From JBBQXY01 sp051004815 (lineage in GTDB: Bacteria > Chloroflexota > Ktedonobacteria > Ktedonobacterales > Ktedonobacteraceae), in NCBI GenBank assembly GCA_051004815.1, contig JBPCJY010000190.1:1-6819 (forward strand): DNA of 6,819 bases, written 5' to 3'. The stretch's first letter is position 1; the number at the start of each line of letters is the position of its first letter. Below the pieces are notes generated by a model. It made no database searches. It was not told the DNA's origin and saw only the letters and a list, made by a program, of their open reading frames with translations. Positions 1-6,725 of this stretch are shown here, piece after piece. A program made the position numbers and the translations under genes.

Positions 1-2
1 AG

Positions 3-55
3 AAAAAAAGAGGGACGGGAGGCGGAGAAAAACAAGGATCCCCGCCCTCCTCCCG
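3..55 (-). terminator. Probable intrinsic terminator of valS
   Basis: On the minus strand CGGGAGG (49-55) pairs with CCUCCCG (16-22), and after a 4-nt bulge (45-48) CGGGGA (39-44) pairs with UCUCCG (23-28, one G-U pair), leaving a 10-nt loop. Five nucleotides later comes a run of seven U (positions 3-9). The stem is GC-rich and lies about 40 nt beyond the valS stop, as expected for the end of the transcript. The bulge and the 5-nt gap before the U-run make it less than ideal. On the plus strand the A-run precedes the hairpin, so it would not work in that direction. Confidence 0.6.
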
Positions 56-57
56 CA

Positions 58-74
58 CCCCCCCCCCCCCCCCC
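58..74. repeat. 17-bp homopolymer C tract (G17 in the valS transcript)
   Basis: Seventeen consecutive C on the plus strand lie between the valS stop codon and its terminator hairpin. On the transcribed sense strand this is G17, followed closely by further G runs at 52-54, 45-47 and 40-43. The exact length is the base call most likely to be wrong in the window, because long homopolymers slip in both replication and sequencing. Confidence 0.9.
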
Positions 75-96
75 TCTTTTGTACTACTCTTGCTTT

Positions 97-2817
97 TTAG
101 CCACCTAATTCGGCTCGGCGTGTCATTAGTTTGCCGATGCGCTCCTCCTGTGCGACAAGTTTCTCACGTTCCTTCTCGACCACCTCCGGTTTGGCCTTTG
201 CCACAAACGCTTGATTCGCCAACTTGCCTTGGACGCGGGCGATCTCCTGTTGCGCCTGCACAATCTCTTTGTCGAGGCGTTCCAGTTCCTTGCCAATATC
301 CAGCAGACCCGCCAACGGCAAGTAAATCTCGACCGCACCAGCCAACAGGCTCATCGACTGTTCTGGTTTCTGTGCAAGTTGCTCGGACATCTGAGGCTTC
401 TCTGTTCGCGCCAGGAACTCGATTAAGGCTGATTGCGCTTCTAACATACCAGTCTGCACACCGGCAGCGATAATAACCGGCACGCGGCGTGCTGGTTCCA
501 CATTCATCTGGTTGCGAGCATCGCGGATGCGCACAATGACCTCTTGCAGCAGGCCAAATTCTTGTTCCGCCGCGTCATTCACAGCTGAGCTAGTGCTCTG
601 TGGCCATGGTGCAATAATCAGTGCTGAGGTGGGCCAACGCTGTTGCTCTGGCTCGCTGGTGCGATAGAGGTATTGCCAGACCTCCTCTGTCACAAAAGGC
701 ATGAACGGGTGCAGCAAGCGCAAGCTCTGATCAAGCACGGCACGTAAGATGCTAGCCGTCGCTCGTCGCGCATCGTCGTCTCCTTGCATCTGCACCTTGG
801 CAATCTCCACGTACCAGTCGCAGTAGTCCGACCAGAAGAAGTCGTTGATCTGCCGACCAGCCTCGCCCAGTTGGAAATCATCGATCAGTCGCGTGACTTC
901 ACTCGTCAAGCGTGCCAGGCGACTGAGTATCCAGCGATCAGCCAATGTGCGCGGCTGCACATCTGTGATGGCTGGTACACCTCCACCGATCTCGGCAGTG
1001 GTCATTAGCACAAAGCGCGAGGCATTCCAGATTTTATTGGCGAAGTTGCGGTTCCCCACGATGCGCTCATAAACCAGCTTCATATCATTTCCTGGCGAGC
1101 TACTGGTTGCCAGCGTGAAGCGCAGCGCATCGGTACCATACTGGTCCATCACCTCCAGGGGATCGATGACGTTATTCTTGGACTTGCTCATCTTCTCGCC
1201 TTTGGCATCGCGTACCAGCCCATGCAGGTAGATGGTCTGGAAGGGAGTCACGCCCAGGAAGTGAATACCCGACATCACCATACGCGCCACCCAGAAGAAG
1301 ATGATGTCATAGCCCGTCTCCAACACTGAGGTCGGATAGTAGCGCAGCAGGTCGGGCGTCACATCCGGCCAACCCAGCGTACTAAATGGCCACAGCCACG
1401 AACTGAACCAGGTATCCAGAACATCTTCGTCCTGCCGCAAATCTGTACTCTCGCAGTGGGGGCAGACGGAAATGTCTACGCGGCTCACCGTCATCTGCCC
1501 ACAATTGTTGCAGTACCACACGGGGATGCGATGCCCCCACCAGAGTTGGCGCGAGATACACCAATCATGGATATTTTCCAGCCAATCCATGTAGGTCTTG
1601 TTGAAGCGTTCCGGCACGATCTTCATCTGACCATACTTCACCGCGCCCATGGCAGGTGTAGCCAGTGGCGTCATTTTGACGAACCATTGCTTGGAAATCA
1701 GCGGCTCAACCACCGTATCACAACGCTGGCAATGCCCCAACGGCACCATGTACTCTTCAATCTTCACAATGTTACCGAGCCGTTCAAGCTCCGCGACCAG
1801 ATTTTTACGTGCCTCGTAGCGATCCTGTCCAGCATAGGGGCCAGCCTCGGCGGTCATGTTCCCATCGAAGCCGATTACCTGCACATGGGGCAGGTTATGC
1901 CGCGCACCAATTTCAAAGTCTGTCGGATCATGCGCTGGCGTCACCTTGACCGCCCCGGTCCCAAATGCCGCGTCTACAGCCTCGTCGGCCACAATCGGTA
2001 TCTCACGCCCCATCACGGGCACGATTGCCAACCGCCCCACCATGTCTTTGTAACGCGGGTCTTTCGGATTGACGGCTATGGCGGTATCGCCCAGGATAGT
2101 TTCTGGGCGCGTGGTAGCCACGCTGATATACTGCGTCGGCTCATGCTCCGTCACAGGTTTGAGCGGGTAGCGCACATAGGTCAACGTCCCTGGCGTATCA
2201 ACGTGATTGACCTCAAGGTCGGACAGCGCACTCATACAGCGCGGACACCAGTTAATGATGCGCTCACCGCGATAGATCAGGCCCTCCTCGTAGAGGCGCA
2301 CAAAGACCTCACGTACTGCTTTTGAAAGCCCCTCATCGAGGGTAAAGCGTTCTCGCGACCAGTCACAGGAGGCACCCAGACGACGATGCTGGTCCTGGAT
2401 ACGGCTCTTATATTGATTCACCCATTGCCAGACACGCTCTAAAAAGACCTCGCGGCCAATCTTATGGCGATCAGTCCCTTCGTTTGCCAGCAAGCGCTCG
2501 ACCACGGTCTGCGTGGCGATACCGGCGTGGTCTTCGCCTGGCACCCACAGCGTATCGTCGCCGCGCATCCGGTGATAGCGAATGAGAATATCTTCGACCG
2601 TCGCGGTAATAGCGTGACCCAGGTGCAAGGCTCCCGTAACATTGGGTGGCGGCATACTGATAACGAACGTCTTCTTACCCTTTGCTCCAGGTTGTGGCTT
2701 AAAGTAACCGCCCTCTTCCCAGAAGCGATACCACTTCCCCTCTACTGCCTGCGGTTCATACGTTTTCGGTAAAGATGCCGCCTGTTTGGGCGCGTCCGTT
2801 TTATTCTGTTCGATCAT
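97..2817 (-). CDS. valS: Valyl-tRNA synthetase (ValRS)
   Basis: Cytoplasmic class Ia aminoacyl-tRNA synthetase that charges tRNA-Val with valine using ATP and hydrolyses mischarged Thr-tRNA-Val. The 906 residues are the usual bacterial length. Visible parts: HIGH-type signature HLGH at 65-68 after PPPNVTG; the inserted CP1 editing domain with TTRPET (235-240) and GTGAVKVTPAHD (286-297); Cys pairs CPRC (191-194), CQRC (363-366), CNNC (436-439) and CPHC (452-455), probably zinc sites; DWCISRQLWWGHRIPVW (418-434); catalytic KMSKS at 542-546; an anticodon-binding helical domain from about 591 to 735; and a C-terminal coiled-coil arm (about 840-903) that contacts tRNA in this family. The ATG start has a Shine-Dalgarno site 8 nt upstream, and the N-terminus (KTYEPQAVEGKWYRFWEE) aligns with ValRS as remembered. 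It is preceded by its own promoter and a valine T-box, so expression should rise when tRNA-Val is uncharged. No key residue appears to be missing. IleRS is excluded by the specifier codon and the overall ValRS-like sequence. Confidence 0.98.
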   Translation of the reverse strand: MIEQNKTDAPKQAASLPKTYEPQAVEGKWYRFWEEGGYFKPQPGAKGKKTFVISMPPPNVTGALHLGHAITATVEDILIRYHRMRGDDTLWVPGEDHAGIATQTVVERLLANEGTDRHKIGREVFLERVWQWVNQYKSRIQDQHRRLGASCDWSRERFTLDEGLSKAVREVFVRLYEEGLIYRGERIINWCPRCMSALSDLEVNHVDTPGTLTYVRYPLKPVTEHEPTQYISVATTRPETILGDTAIAVNPKDPRYKDMVGRLAIVPVMGREIPIVADEAVDAAFGTGAVKVTPAHDPTDFEIGARHNLPHVQVIGFDGNMTAEAGPYAGQDRYEARKNLVAELERLGNIVKIEEYMVPLGHCQRCDTVVEPLISKQWFVKMTPLATPAMGAVKYGQMKIVPERFNKTYMDWLENIHDWCISRQLWWGHRIPVWYCNNCGQMTVSRVDISVCPHCESTDLRQDEDVLDTWFSSWLWPFSTLGWPDVTPDLLRYYPTSVLETGYDIIFFWVARMVMSGIHFLGVTPFQTIYLHGLVRDAKGEKMSKSKNNVIDPLEVMDQYGTDALRFTLATSSSPGNDMKLVYERIVGNRNFANKIWNASRFVLMTTAEIGGGVPAITDVQPRTLADRWILSRLARLTSEVTRLIDDFQLGEAGRQINDFFWSDYCDWYVEIAKVQMQGDDDARRATASILRAVLDQSLRLLHPFMPFVTEEVWQYLYRTSEPEQQRWPTSALIIAPWPQSTSSAVNDAAEQEFGLLQEVIVRIRDARNQMNVEPARRVPVIIAAGVQTGMLEAQSALIEFLARTEKPQMSEQLAQKPEQSMSLLAGAVEIYLPLAGLLDIGKELERLDKEIVQAQQEIARVQGKLANQAFVAKAKPEVVEKEREKLVAQEERIGKLMTRRAELGG

Positions 2818-2825
2818 AACCCGTT

Positions 2826-2830
2826 CTCCG
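2826..2830 (-). promoter_or_regulatory. valS ribosome binding site
   Basis: CGGAG on the minus strand ends 8 nt before the ATG at 2817, a workable spacing that supports this start. It lies downstream of the T-box terminator, so it is only transcribed when the antiterminator forms. Confidence 0.7.
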
Positions 2831-2851
2831 TTTCAATCGGTTTGGTAATAG

Positions 2852-2883
2852 AAAAACCCTTCCCCGTCAAGGACGAGAAAGGG
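2852..2883 (-). terminator. T-box-controlled intrinsic terminator before valS
   Basis: In the valS leader CCCUUUCUCGUC (2872-2883) pairs with GACGGGGAAGGG (2857-2868) over 12 bp with two G-U pairs and a CUU loop, followed immediately by U5 (2852-2856). This is a clean rho-independent terminator 34 nt before the start codon. Its 5' strand and loop contain the sequence needed by the competing antiterminator (2869-2877), so the two folds exclude each other. Confidence 0.93.
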
Positions 2884-2905
2884 CATAAGCTCGTGGTACC
2901 ACCTT
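2869..2905 (-). promoter_or_regulatory. T-box antiterminator with tRNA acceptor-end bulge
   Basis: AAGG (2902-2905) pairs with CCUU (2869-2872) and ACGAG (2890-2894) pairs with CUCGU (2873-2877), enclosing the 7-nt bulge UGGUACC (2895-2901) and a 12-nt apical loop. The first four bulge bases UGGU can pair with the ACCA 3' end of uncharged tRNA-Val, the last U matching an A at discriminator position 73. The 3' strand is borrowed from the terminator stem and loop. Confidence 0.92.
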
Positions 2906-3028
2906 GTTGCGATCAATATTCTGCCATCACGACAGAGCACAGATCCTCTTGCAATGCGTTATCGGGCATACCCGTGGGAATTGAGCCACATTCCTCTGAA
3001 TGAATGAGTGAATGTGGCTGGTTCCCAT

Positions 3029-3137
3029 GACTCCCAGGCGACCTTCAGCGCAGTTACTGCCAGGAAGATTCGCAGCCCCTTGATCTTCCCTCTCTGCTGG
3101 CACATGCCGTGTGCGCCTACTCCTCCTGCTCAACGTC
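3029..3137 (-). promoter_or_regulatory. T-box Stem I with GUC (valine) specifier
   Basis: Base of stem: GAC (3135-3137) with GUC (3029-3031) and CAGG (3125-3128) with CCUG (3035-3038). The specifier loop lies between GAGUAG (3117-3122) on the 5' side and GAAGGUCG (3039-3046) on the 3' side. By alignment with the remembered glyQS pattern (GAA, one base, then the codon), the specifier is GUC at 3040-3042, which pairs with a GAC anticodon. Above it GCGCA (3112-3116) pairs with UGCGC (3048-3052), then GCCA (3098-3101) with UGGC (3059-3062), then an AGAGAG bulge (3090-3095), then GGAAGAU (3083-3089) with AUCUUCC (3063-3069), capped by a 13-nt loop containing GGCUGCGA. This matches the canonical distal-bulge and distal-loop pair that contacts the tRNA elbow. 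Confidence 0.88.
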
Positions 3138-3167
3138 CCTCGTTATACGGTTTTGTTTGTTAGCTAC

Positions 3168-3196
3168 AGTCTAATGGGTAGGAGGGAAGATGTCAA
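3168..3196 (-). promoter_or_regulatory. sigma-70-type promoter of the valS T-box transcript
   Basis: Minus strand -35 TTGACA (3191-3196, perfect consensus), a 17-nt spacer, then -10 TAGACT (3168-3173, four of six). The predicted start is an A near 3161, 24 nt before the base of Stem I, which is where a T-box transcript should begin. The -35 box lies 15 bp past the stop codon of the upstream gene. Confidence 0.85.
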
Positions 3197-3211
3197 GGGC
3201 TACACAGACCC

Positions 3212-6200
3212 CTATTTCTTCTTCGTCGCTCCTGTAATCGTAAACATCCTATCACTATTGATATCGCCGTTGAAGGTAAAGGACTTCAAGCCCTTGACCG
3301 CGCTGGCATCAATGCTCAACTGGATGGTCGGGCTATAGCCGCCCTGCTTCTGAATCAGGATGCTATAGGTAGGCTGCCCATGCACTTTCTTCACGGCATG
3401 CGGGACATACCATGAGGTCGTGATAGTGGAGATACAGTTCTTTGGTGTCTCCGTTAAGCCGCCCCACATCGAACGTCCGGGCAAATCGCTGGTCAACGCG
3501 GTCGGTGCGCCCAGGCTATCAACAACCCAGGGAGTATTGAGCAGACGCACACCGAGCGAATAGTTTCCATTAGGACAATAACGCGCATTGCCGAAGGACG
3601 AGTTGTATTGTGAACACCCTGCCGAACCCTGCGTCCCGCTGCTCGTCGGCGTCCCGCTATTCGTTGGAGGTACTTTAGAGACGCTGGGCTTACAGAGCGG
3701 TTGCCCGGTATCGAAGCCATCACCACCCTGGAACTGCGCCCCTGGTGGAGCATAGATGCGCATATAATCCGCGTACGTATCAAAACCGTAGACAGGCCCC
3801 TTCTGCTGGTAGTCAAGAGTGATTGTCAGGTTATGTGTTGCACCACCCTGAGCATCGAGCGTCACCTGATCCTGCTCGGTAGTATGGACATACTGGCTGG
3901 CCTTACTGATACTGATATTGGCCTGGACAACAACAAAACCATCCTGTTTAGAGAACGTGTCTAGCGACCCACCATACCCATGATCCAGCAACCAACTTTC
4001 GGCAGCAGGATCGTTGAAGTAAATCTCCAGATCGCGTGACTGAATATCTTTGATGGCATTCTTCACAATGGCGAGTAGTTCTTTGACAGGCACATGCCGT
4101 ACCTTGTCAAGCAGCATTTTACCGAGCGTCGAGGTGAACGCCTTACGACCAGCGTGCGTAAAATTGCCGCTGATCTGCTTCTCTCGTGCGATAGCCGATT
4201 GATCCTGCTGATAGTAGTGTAAGCGATCTTCCAGGTTCTGCGCCGTAATCGTCTCATTATAGCCCGGCACTTTGATTGGCCCAACGACATTGAGAATATG
4301 CGCGATGAGCGTCGGGGTGAAAGCAATATCGCCATCAACCGGCCCACCACCTTCATCCGAGTACAACTGCATGGTCATGCGGGCAGTGGTCGGGAAGTCC
4401 CCTGAAAGATTTGAGTCACGCACACCCCAGTTGCCAAAATTCATCCATTTATATGTTGGCGGAGCCGTGCGTCCAATCGCCGTACCATTTTCGGCATAGT
4501 CCAGCAACGTGACATCGGTCAGACTAAGCGGCGACATACGCCCATCCTGAATTTGCAGAATACCATATTGGCCGGTAAACCCGCCACCGGGACGCAATTC
4601 GGCTCGATCCATCGTCTGAATGAGGAAACGACGTTGCTGTCCTACGCCCAACAACCAGGACACCAACCCAACCCAATCCTGAGCCTGCGTAATCATGCTT
4701 TCCGCTTGCGGCAAGAGAGCCATCAGCGAGGCAAGCTGCGCCTTCTGGCTGCTGCTGATGGGGATGTCATTGATCGACACCTGGCTCATCTGCCCCCGAA
4801 TATCATTGATATAGTAGAGCGAGTGAACCATGGCTCCTTCAATAGCCGAAATATCAGCCACACTGACCACCGGCTTCGTCGAGCCACTGGAAAGCGGGGA
4901 ACCATGGAGAATATTGGCCCCTATCAGTGCTACGCCACACAGTTCATTGCCCATCCGCGAGACATCGAGCGCGACCTGTACCAGGCTTTGTGCCATGCCT
5001 AATTTCGTAGCATACTGCGGCGCGAACTGAGTAATTGCCGCCTGCACATCGGGCCGATTGACCAGTTGCTGCAACTGTGTAAAGTCGCCCTCGGCAGCGT
5101 TAAATTCCACCTGCGCCTGCTGCAATTTTGTGGCGTTCAAGGCCGCGGTGGGATCACTTTTTGAGATGGGCAACAAACTCTTGACCTTGAGTAGGTGATT
5201 GATACCATCGTGGGCAATCCCGCTAATGTTGTTATAAGCACCGTAGGCCGCGAAGCCCGCGCCAACTGGCACCAGCACAAAGAGGAGTATTGCCGCCACG
5301 ATGGACAGGCTGACGATCTGCACCAACCGCCTCTGCTTCTTATGACCGTGTACCTCACGCGACCAGTGTTTTCGTACATAGCGATGCTGCACGGCGGTCT
5401 TACTAACAGGGTATGTGCGCGTTGGCGTATGAGGAGTAGGTAGCAGCGGAGCAAACGATACCTCAGTAGAAACCGCCATTGGAGCAAGAGGCAATAATTG
5501 CCCTACTTCACTATCCTCTCCAACACTCTCGTCTTCCTGTGCTAGTATCCTCTCGGCTGCGGAAATAGCGTCTTCCGACTCACTTGTTGCAGTCTCGTCT
5601 TCTATGGGTGGGACGGGAGGTACAGCAGATGTAGCAGGAGTCTCAGTGACTGGCTGCTCTTCTACGTTCTCCTCTAAGGCATCAATCACCTCTGGTTCCG
5701 TCTCAGCAGTAATGGCCTCGTCGCTAGCTGCCAGTAACTGGAGGGTTGTGGTTTTCTCTTCCTCTTCCGGTAGCTCAGTCTCTTCTTTGCTCTCAACTAC
5801 CTGTTGGAGGGTTGTGGTTTTCTCTTCCTCTTCCGGTAGTTCAGTCTCTTCCTCTACCACATCAGGTACCAACGTGGGCTGGGGCGTCTCTGGCACAACC
5901 TGGGCGAAATCGGGTGGCGCGGTAGGCACGACAGGCATATGAATAGCCTCGCGTTTGCCTGTATCGACCACTTCATCGCTCGTTACGTCTTCGAGCAGAA
6001 CATTGCTTTGTTCCACCTCCACGGCATCCTGTTTGCTGGCATCACCACTAGCAGGAGTTTGATGAGTATCTAGCTCTTCTGGGGTTGTGTCCGCGACAGT
6101 CTCTACAGCAGGTTGTGGTGCGGAATCTACCACACTTACACCGGGGAGCAAAGCGCGAAATCCCCACGGGCTTCCATCCTCGTGAAGGTCTAAACACTTT

Positions 6201-6421
6201 TCGACCATCAACCGGAGGACTGATTTGGAAAGACGATAGCGTTGTGATAGCTCATCCAAAGTTGCATTTGTTGTAAAGTAAGCTTTTATGGCAGCTTTAC
6301 GCTGATTATAGCGTTTCTTTTCACGGGTACTCAGTCGGGAAATATCCCCAACTTGCCACGAACTAATGTCCCGCTTGCGGTCAGTCACATTCGGAGAATT
6401 TTCCACTCGCACGCCAGGCAA
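3212..6421 (-). CDS. DUF4012 membrane protein with N-terminal HTH-like domain and acidic linker
   Basis: 1069 residues, function unknown. A helical segment at about 37-93, with a helix-turn-helix look (TLDELSQRYRLSKSVLRLMVEKCL, 54-77) and ending GSPWGFRALLPG, resembles the DNA-binding N-terminus of some transposase/integrase proteins as I remember them; no DDE catalytic domain follows. Residues about 100-330 form a Glu/Thr/Pro/Val-rich, very acidic and probably disordered linker with a 22-residue tandem duplication (191-228). A basic patch (350-365, RKHWSREVHGHKKQRR) precedes one transmembrane helix (about 368-393), predicting N-terminus inside and the rest outside. A helical stretch (about 425-590) leads to the DUF4012 core, recognised by RRFLIQTMDRAELRPGGGFTGQYG (597-620) and PVDGDIAFTPTLIAHILNVVGPIKVPG (694-720). 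A Ser/Thr/Gly/Pro-rich insert (913-934) is flanked by Cys 910, 935 and 949, with Cys 996 further on. The family is usually placed at the cell envelope. The TTG start is chosen because GGAGG lies 6 nt upstream. In-frame GTG codons 4 and 6 are possible but badly spaced. The coding frame and C-terminus are firm; the domain reading before 100 is tentative. Confidence 0.9.
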   Translation of the reverse strand: MPGVRVENSPNVTDRKRDISSWQVGDISRLSTREKKRYNQRKAAIKAYFTTNATLDELSQRYRLSKSVLRLMVEKCLDLHEDGSPWGFRALLPGVSVVDSAPQPAVETVADTTPEELDTHQTPASGDASKQDAVEVEQSNVLLEDVTSDEVVDTGKREAIHMPVVPTAPPDFAQVVPETPQPTLVPDVVEEETELPEEEEKTTTLQQVVESKEETELPEEEEKTTTLQLLAASDEAITAETEPEVIDALEENVEEQPVTETPATSAVPPVPPIEDETATSESEDAISAAERILAQEDESVGEDSEVGQLLPLAPMAVSTEVSFAPLLPTPHTPTRTYPVSKTAVQHRYVRKHWSREVHGHKKQRRLVQIVSLSIVAAILLFVLVPVGAGFAAYGAYNNISGIAHDGINHLLKVKSLLPISKSDPTAALNATKLQQAQVEFNAAEGDFTQLQQLVNRPDVQAAITQFAPQYATKLGMAQSLVQVALDVSRMGNELCGVALIGANILHGSPLSSGSTKPVVSVADISAIEGAMVHSLYYINDIRGQMSQVSINDIPISSSQKAQLASLMALLPQAESMITQAQDWVGLVSWLLGVGQQRRFLIQTMDRAELRPGGGFTGQYGILQIQDGRMSPLSLTDVTLLDYAENGTAIGRTAPPTYKWMNFGNWGVRDSNLSGDFPTTARMTMQLYSDEGGGPVDGDIAFTPTLIAHILNVVGPIKVPGYNETITAQNLEDRLHYYQQDQSAIAREKQISGNFTHAGRKAFTSTLGKMLLDKVRHVPVKELLAIVKNAIKDIQSRDLEIYFNDPAAESWLLDHGYGGSLDTFSKQDGFVVVQANISISKASQYVHTTEQDQVTLDAQGGATHNLTITLDYQQKGPVYGFDTYADYMRIYAPPGAQFQGGDGFDTGQPLCKPSVSKVPPTNSGTPTSSGTQGSAGCSQYNSSFGNARYCPNGNYSLGVRLLNTPWVVDSLGAPTALTSDLPGRSMWGGLTETPKNCISTITTSWYVPHAVKKVHGQPTYSILIQKQGGYSPTIQLSIDASAVKGLKSFTFNGDINSDRMFTITGATKKK
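5739..5851. repeat. In-frame tandem duplication in the acidic linker (66-bp period)
   Basis: A 47-bp block at 5739-5785 recurs at 5805-5851 with a single C/T difference (5774 versus 5840). The offset is exactly 66 bp, so the frame is kept and the linker carries EETELPEEEEKTTTLQ twice (residues 191-206 and 213-228). The high nucleotide identity suggests a recent duplication that could expand or contract. Confidence 0.93.
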
Positions 6422-6427
6422 GGTTCA

Positions 6428-6432
6428 CCTCC
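6428..6432 (-). promoter_or_regulatory. Strong ribosome binding site deciding the TTG start
   Basis: GGAGG, within GGCGGAGGTGA on the minus strand, ends 6 nt before the TTG at 6421. This near-perfect anti-16S match at ideal spacing is the reason to prefer TTG over the in-frame GTG codons that follow. Confidence 0.85.
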
Positions 6433-6489
6433 GCCTTCTATGAGAATACAAAAAAGCTGTTTTCTATACGGTCAATAACATCTAATAAA

Positions 6490-6540
6490 GTTAAGGCGTT
6501 GCTCATTATAACCTATTTGGTTGTATCCCACCGTTAAGGC
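6490..6540. repeat. Direct repeat GCCTTAAC around the DUF4012 promoter region
   Basis: The minus-strand octamer GCCTTAAC occurs at 6533-6540 and again at 6490-6497, in the same orientation 43 bp apart (about four helical turns). The copies bracket the TATAAT box. They could be paired operator sites, but an 8-bp match in AT-rich DNA may be chance. Confidence 0.35.
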
Positions 6541-6548
6541 AAAGTCAA
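6505..6548 (-). promoter_or_regulatory. Candidate promoter(s) of the DUF4012 gene
   Basis: Two overlapping minus-strand possibilities. One is TTGACT (6543-6548), a 17-nt spacer, and TACAAC (6520-6525), with five and four consensus matches. The other is a perfect TATAAT (6505-6510) without a good -35 at 16-18 nt. Either would give a 5' untranslated leader of about 75-95 nt before the TTG. I cannot decide between them from sequence alone. Confidence 0.5.
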
Positions 6549-6725
6549 GTACACTACTTCACAATTTCGATAGATGGGCATCGTATCACCACCAGGCATA
6601 AATAACTCTTCCCCCTCTATAATAAATGACGGTTAAAATCGGTAAAACGTTGCATACACATATATAGATGTTTTTTGCTGGACATTGGTAACAAAGCACC
6701 GCCAGAAGTTCTCTTTCAGTAGTTT
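6549..6725. other. AT-rich intergenic stretch, no gene seen
   Basis: No credible coding frame with a ribosome binding site lies between the candidate DUF4012 promoter and the inverted repeat. A plus-strand TATAAT (6618-6623) is present but lacks a -35 at the right distance and has no gene after it inside the window. A short near-repeat CGGTTAAAAT/CGGTAAAACG begins at 6630. Nothing else stands out. Confidence 0.5.

Larger units (their letters stand above)
2852..3161 (-). ncRNA. Valine T-box riboswitch (valS leader)
   Basis: A cis-acting leader that binds tRNA-Val and senses its charging state. Uncharged tRNA stabilises the antiterminator and lets RNA polymerase reach valS; charged tRNA leaves the terminator to form. 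Seen in the sequence: Stem I at 3029-3137 with a GUC specifier; Stem II at 2975-3027, where UGGGAA pairs with UUCCCA and AGCCACAUUC pairs perfectly with GAAUGUGGCU; a small CGGG/CCCG hairpin at 2963-2974; a less clear Stem III/linker region (about 2906-2962); the T-box sequence AAGGUGGUACCACG (2892-2905); and the terminator at 2852-2883. The length of about 310 nt from the predicted transcription start is typical. Mechanism is from established T-box knowledge; the valine assignment rests on the specifier and the downstream gene agreeing. The 5' end at 3161 is predicted from the promoter. Confidence 0.95.

Noticed and set aside
90..473. Plus-strand 127-codon frame opposite the 3' end of valS
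   Set aside because: It is antisense to the ValRS coiled-coil coding region, with low-complexity Pro/Arg/Ser composition and no homology that I recognise.
1456..2325. Long 289-codon open frame on the plus strand inside valS
   Set aside because: It lies wholly antisense to a clearly conserved valS region, has no ribosome binding site or recognisable domain, and its His/Arg-rich composition is what the complement of a coding frame produces.
3197..3214. Short GGG/CCC pairing just after the DUF4012 stop as a terminator
   Set aside because: Only three or four pairs form and no U-run follows; the bases run straight into the valS -35 box.
3111..3338. Plus-strand small frame starting with a Leu-rich, signal-like segment
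   Set aside because: It runs across the T-box Stem I, the valS promoter and the 3' end of the DUF4012 gene on the opposite strand. Those features explain the sequence better.
5604..5942. Plus-strand frame encoding a Ser/Val/Gly-rich repetitive protein
   Set aside because: It is the reverse complement of the acidic Glu/Thr linker; the repeats are those of the real gene read backwards. No start signal supports it.
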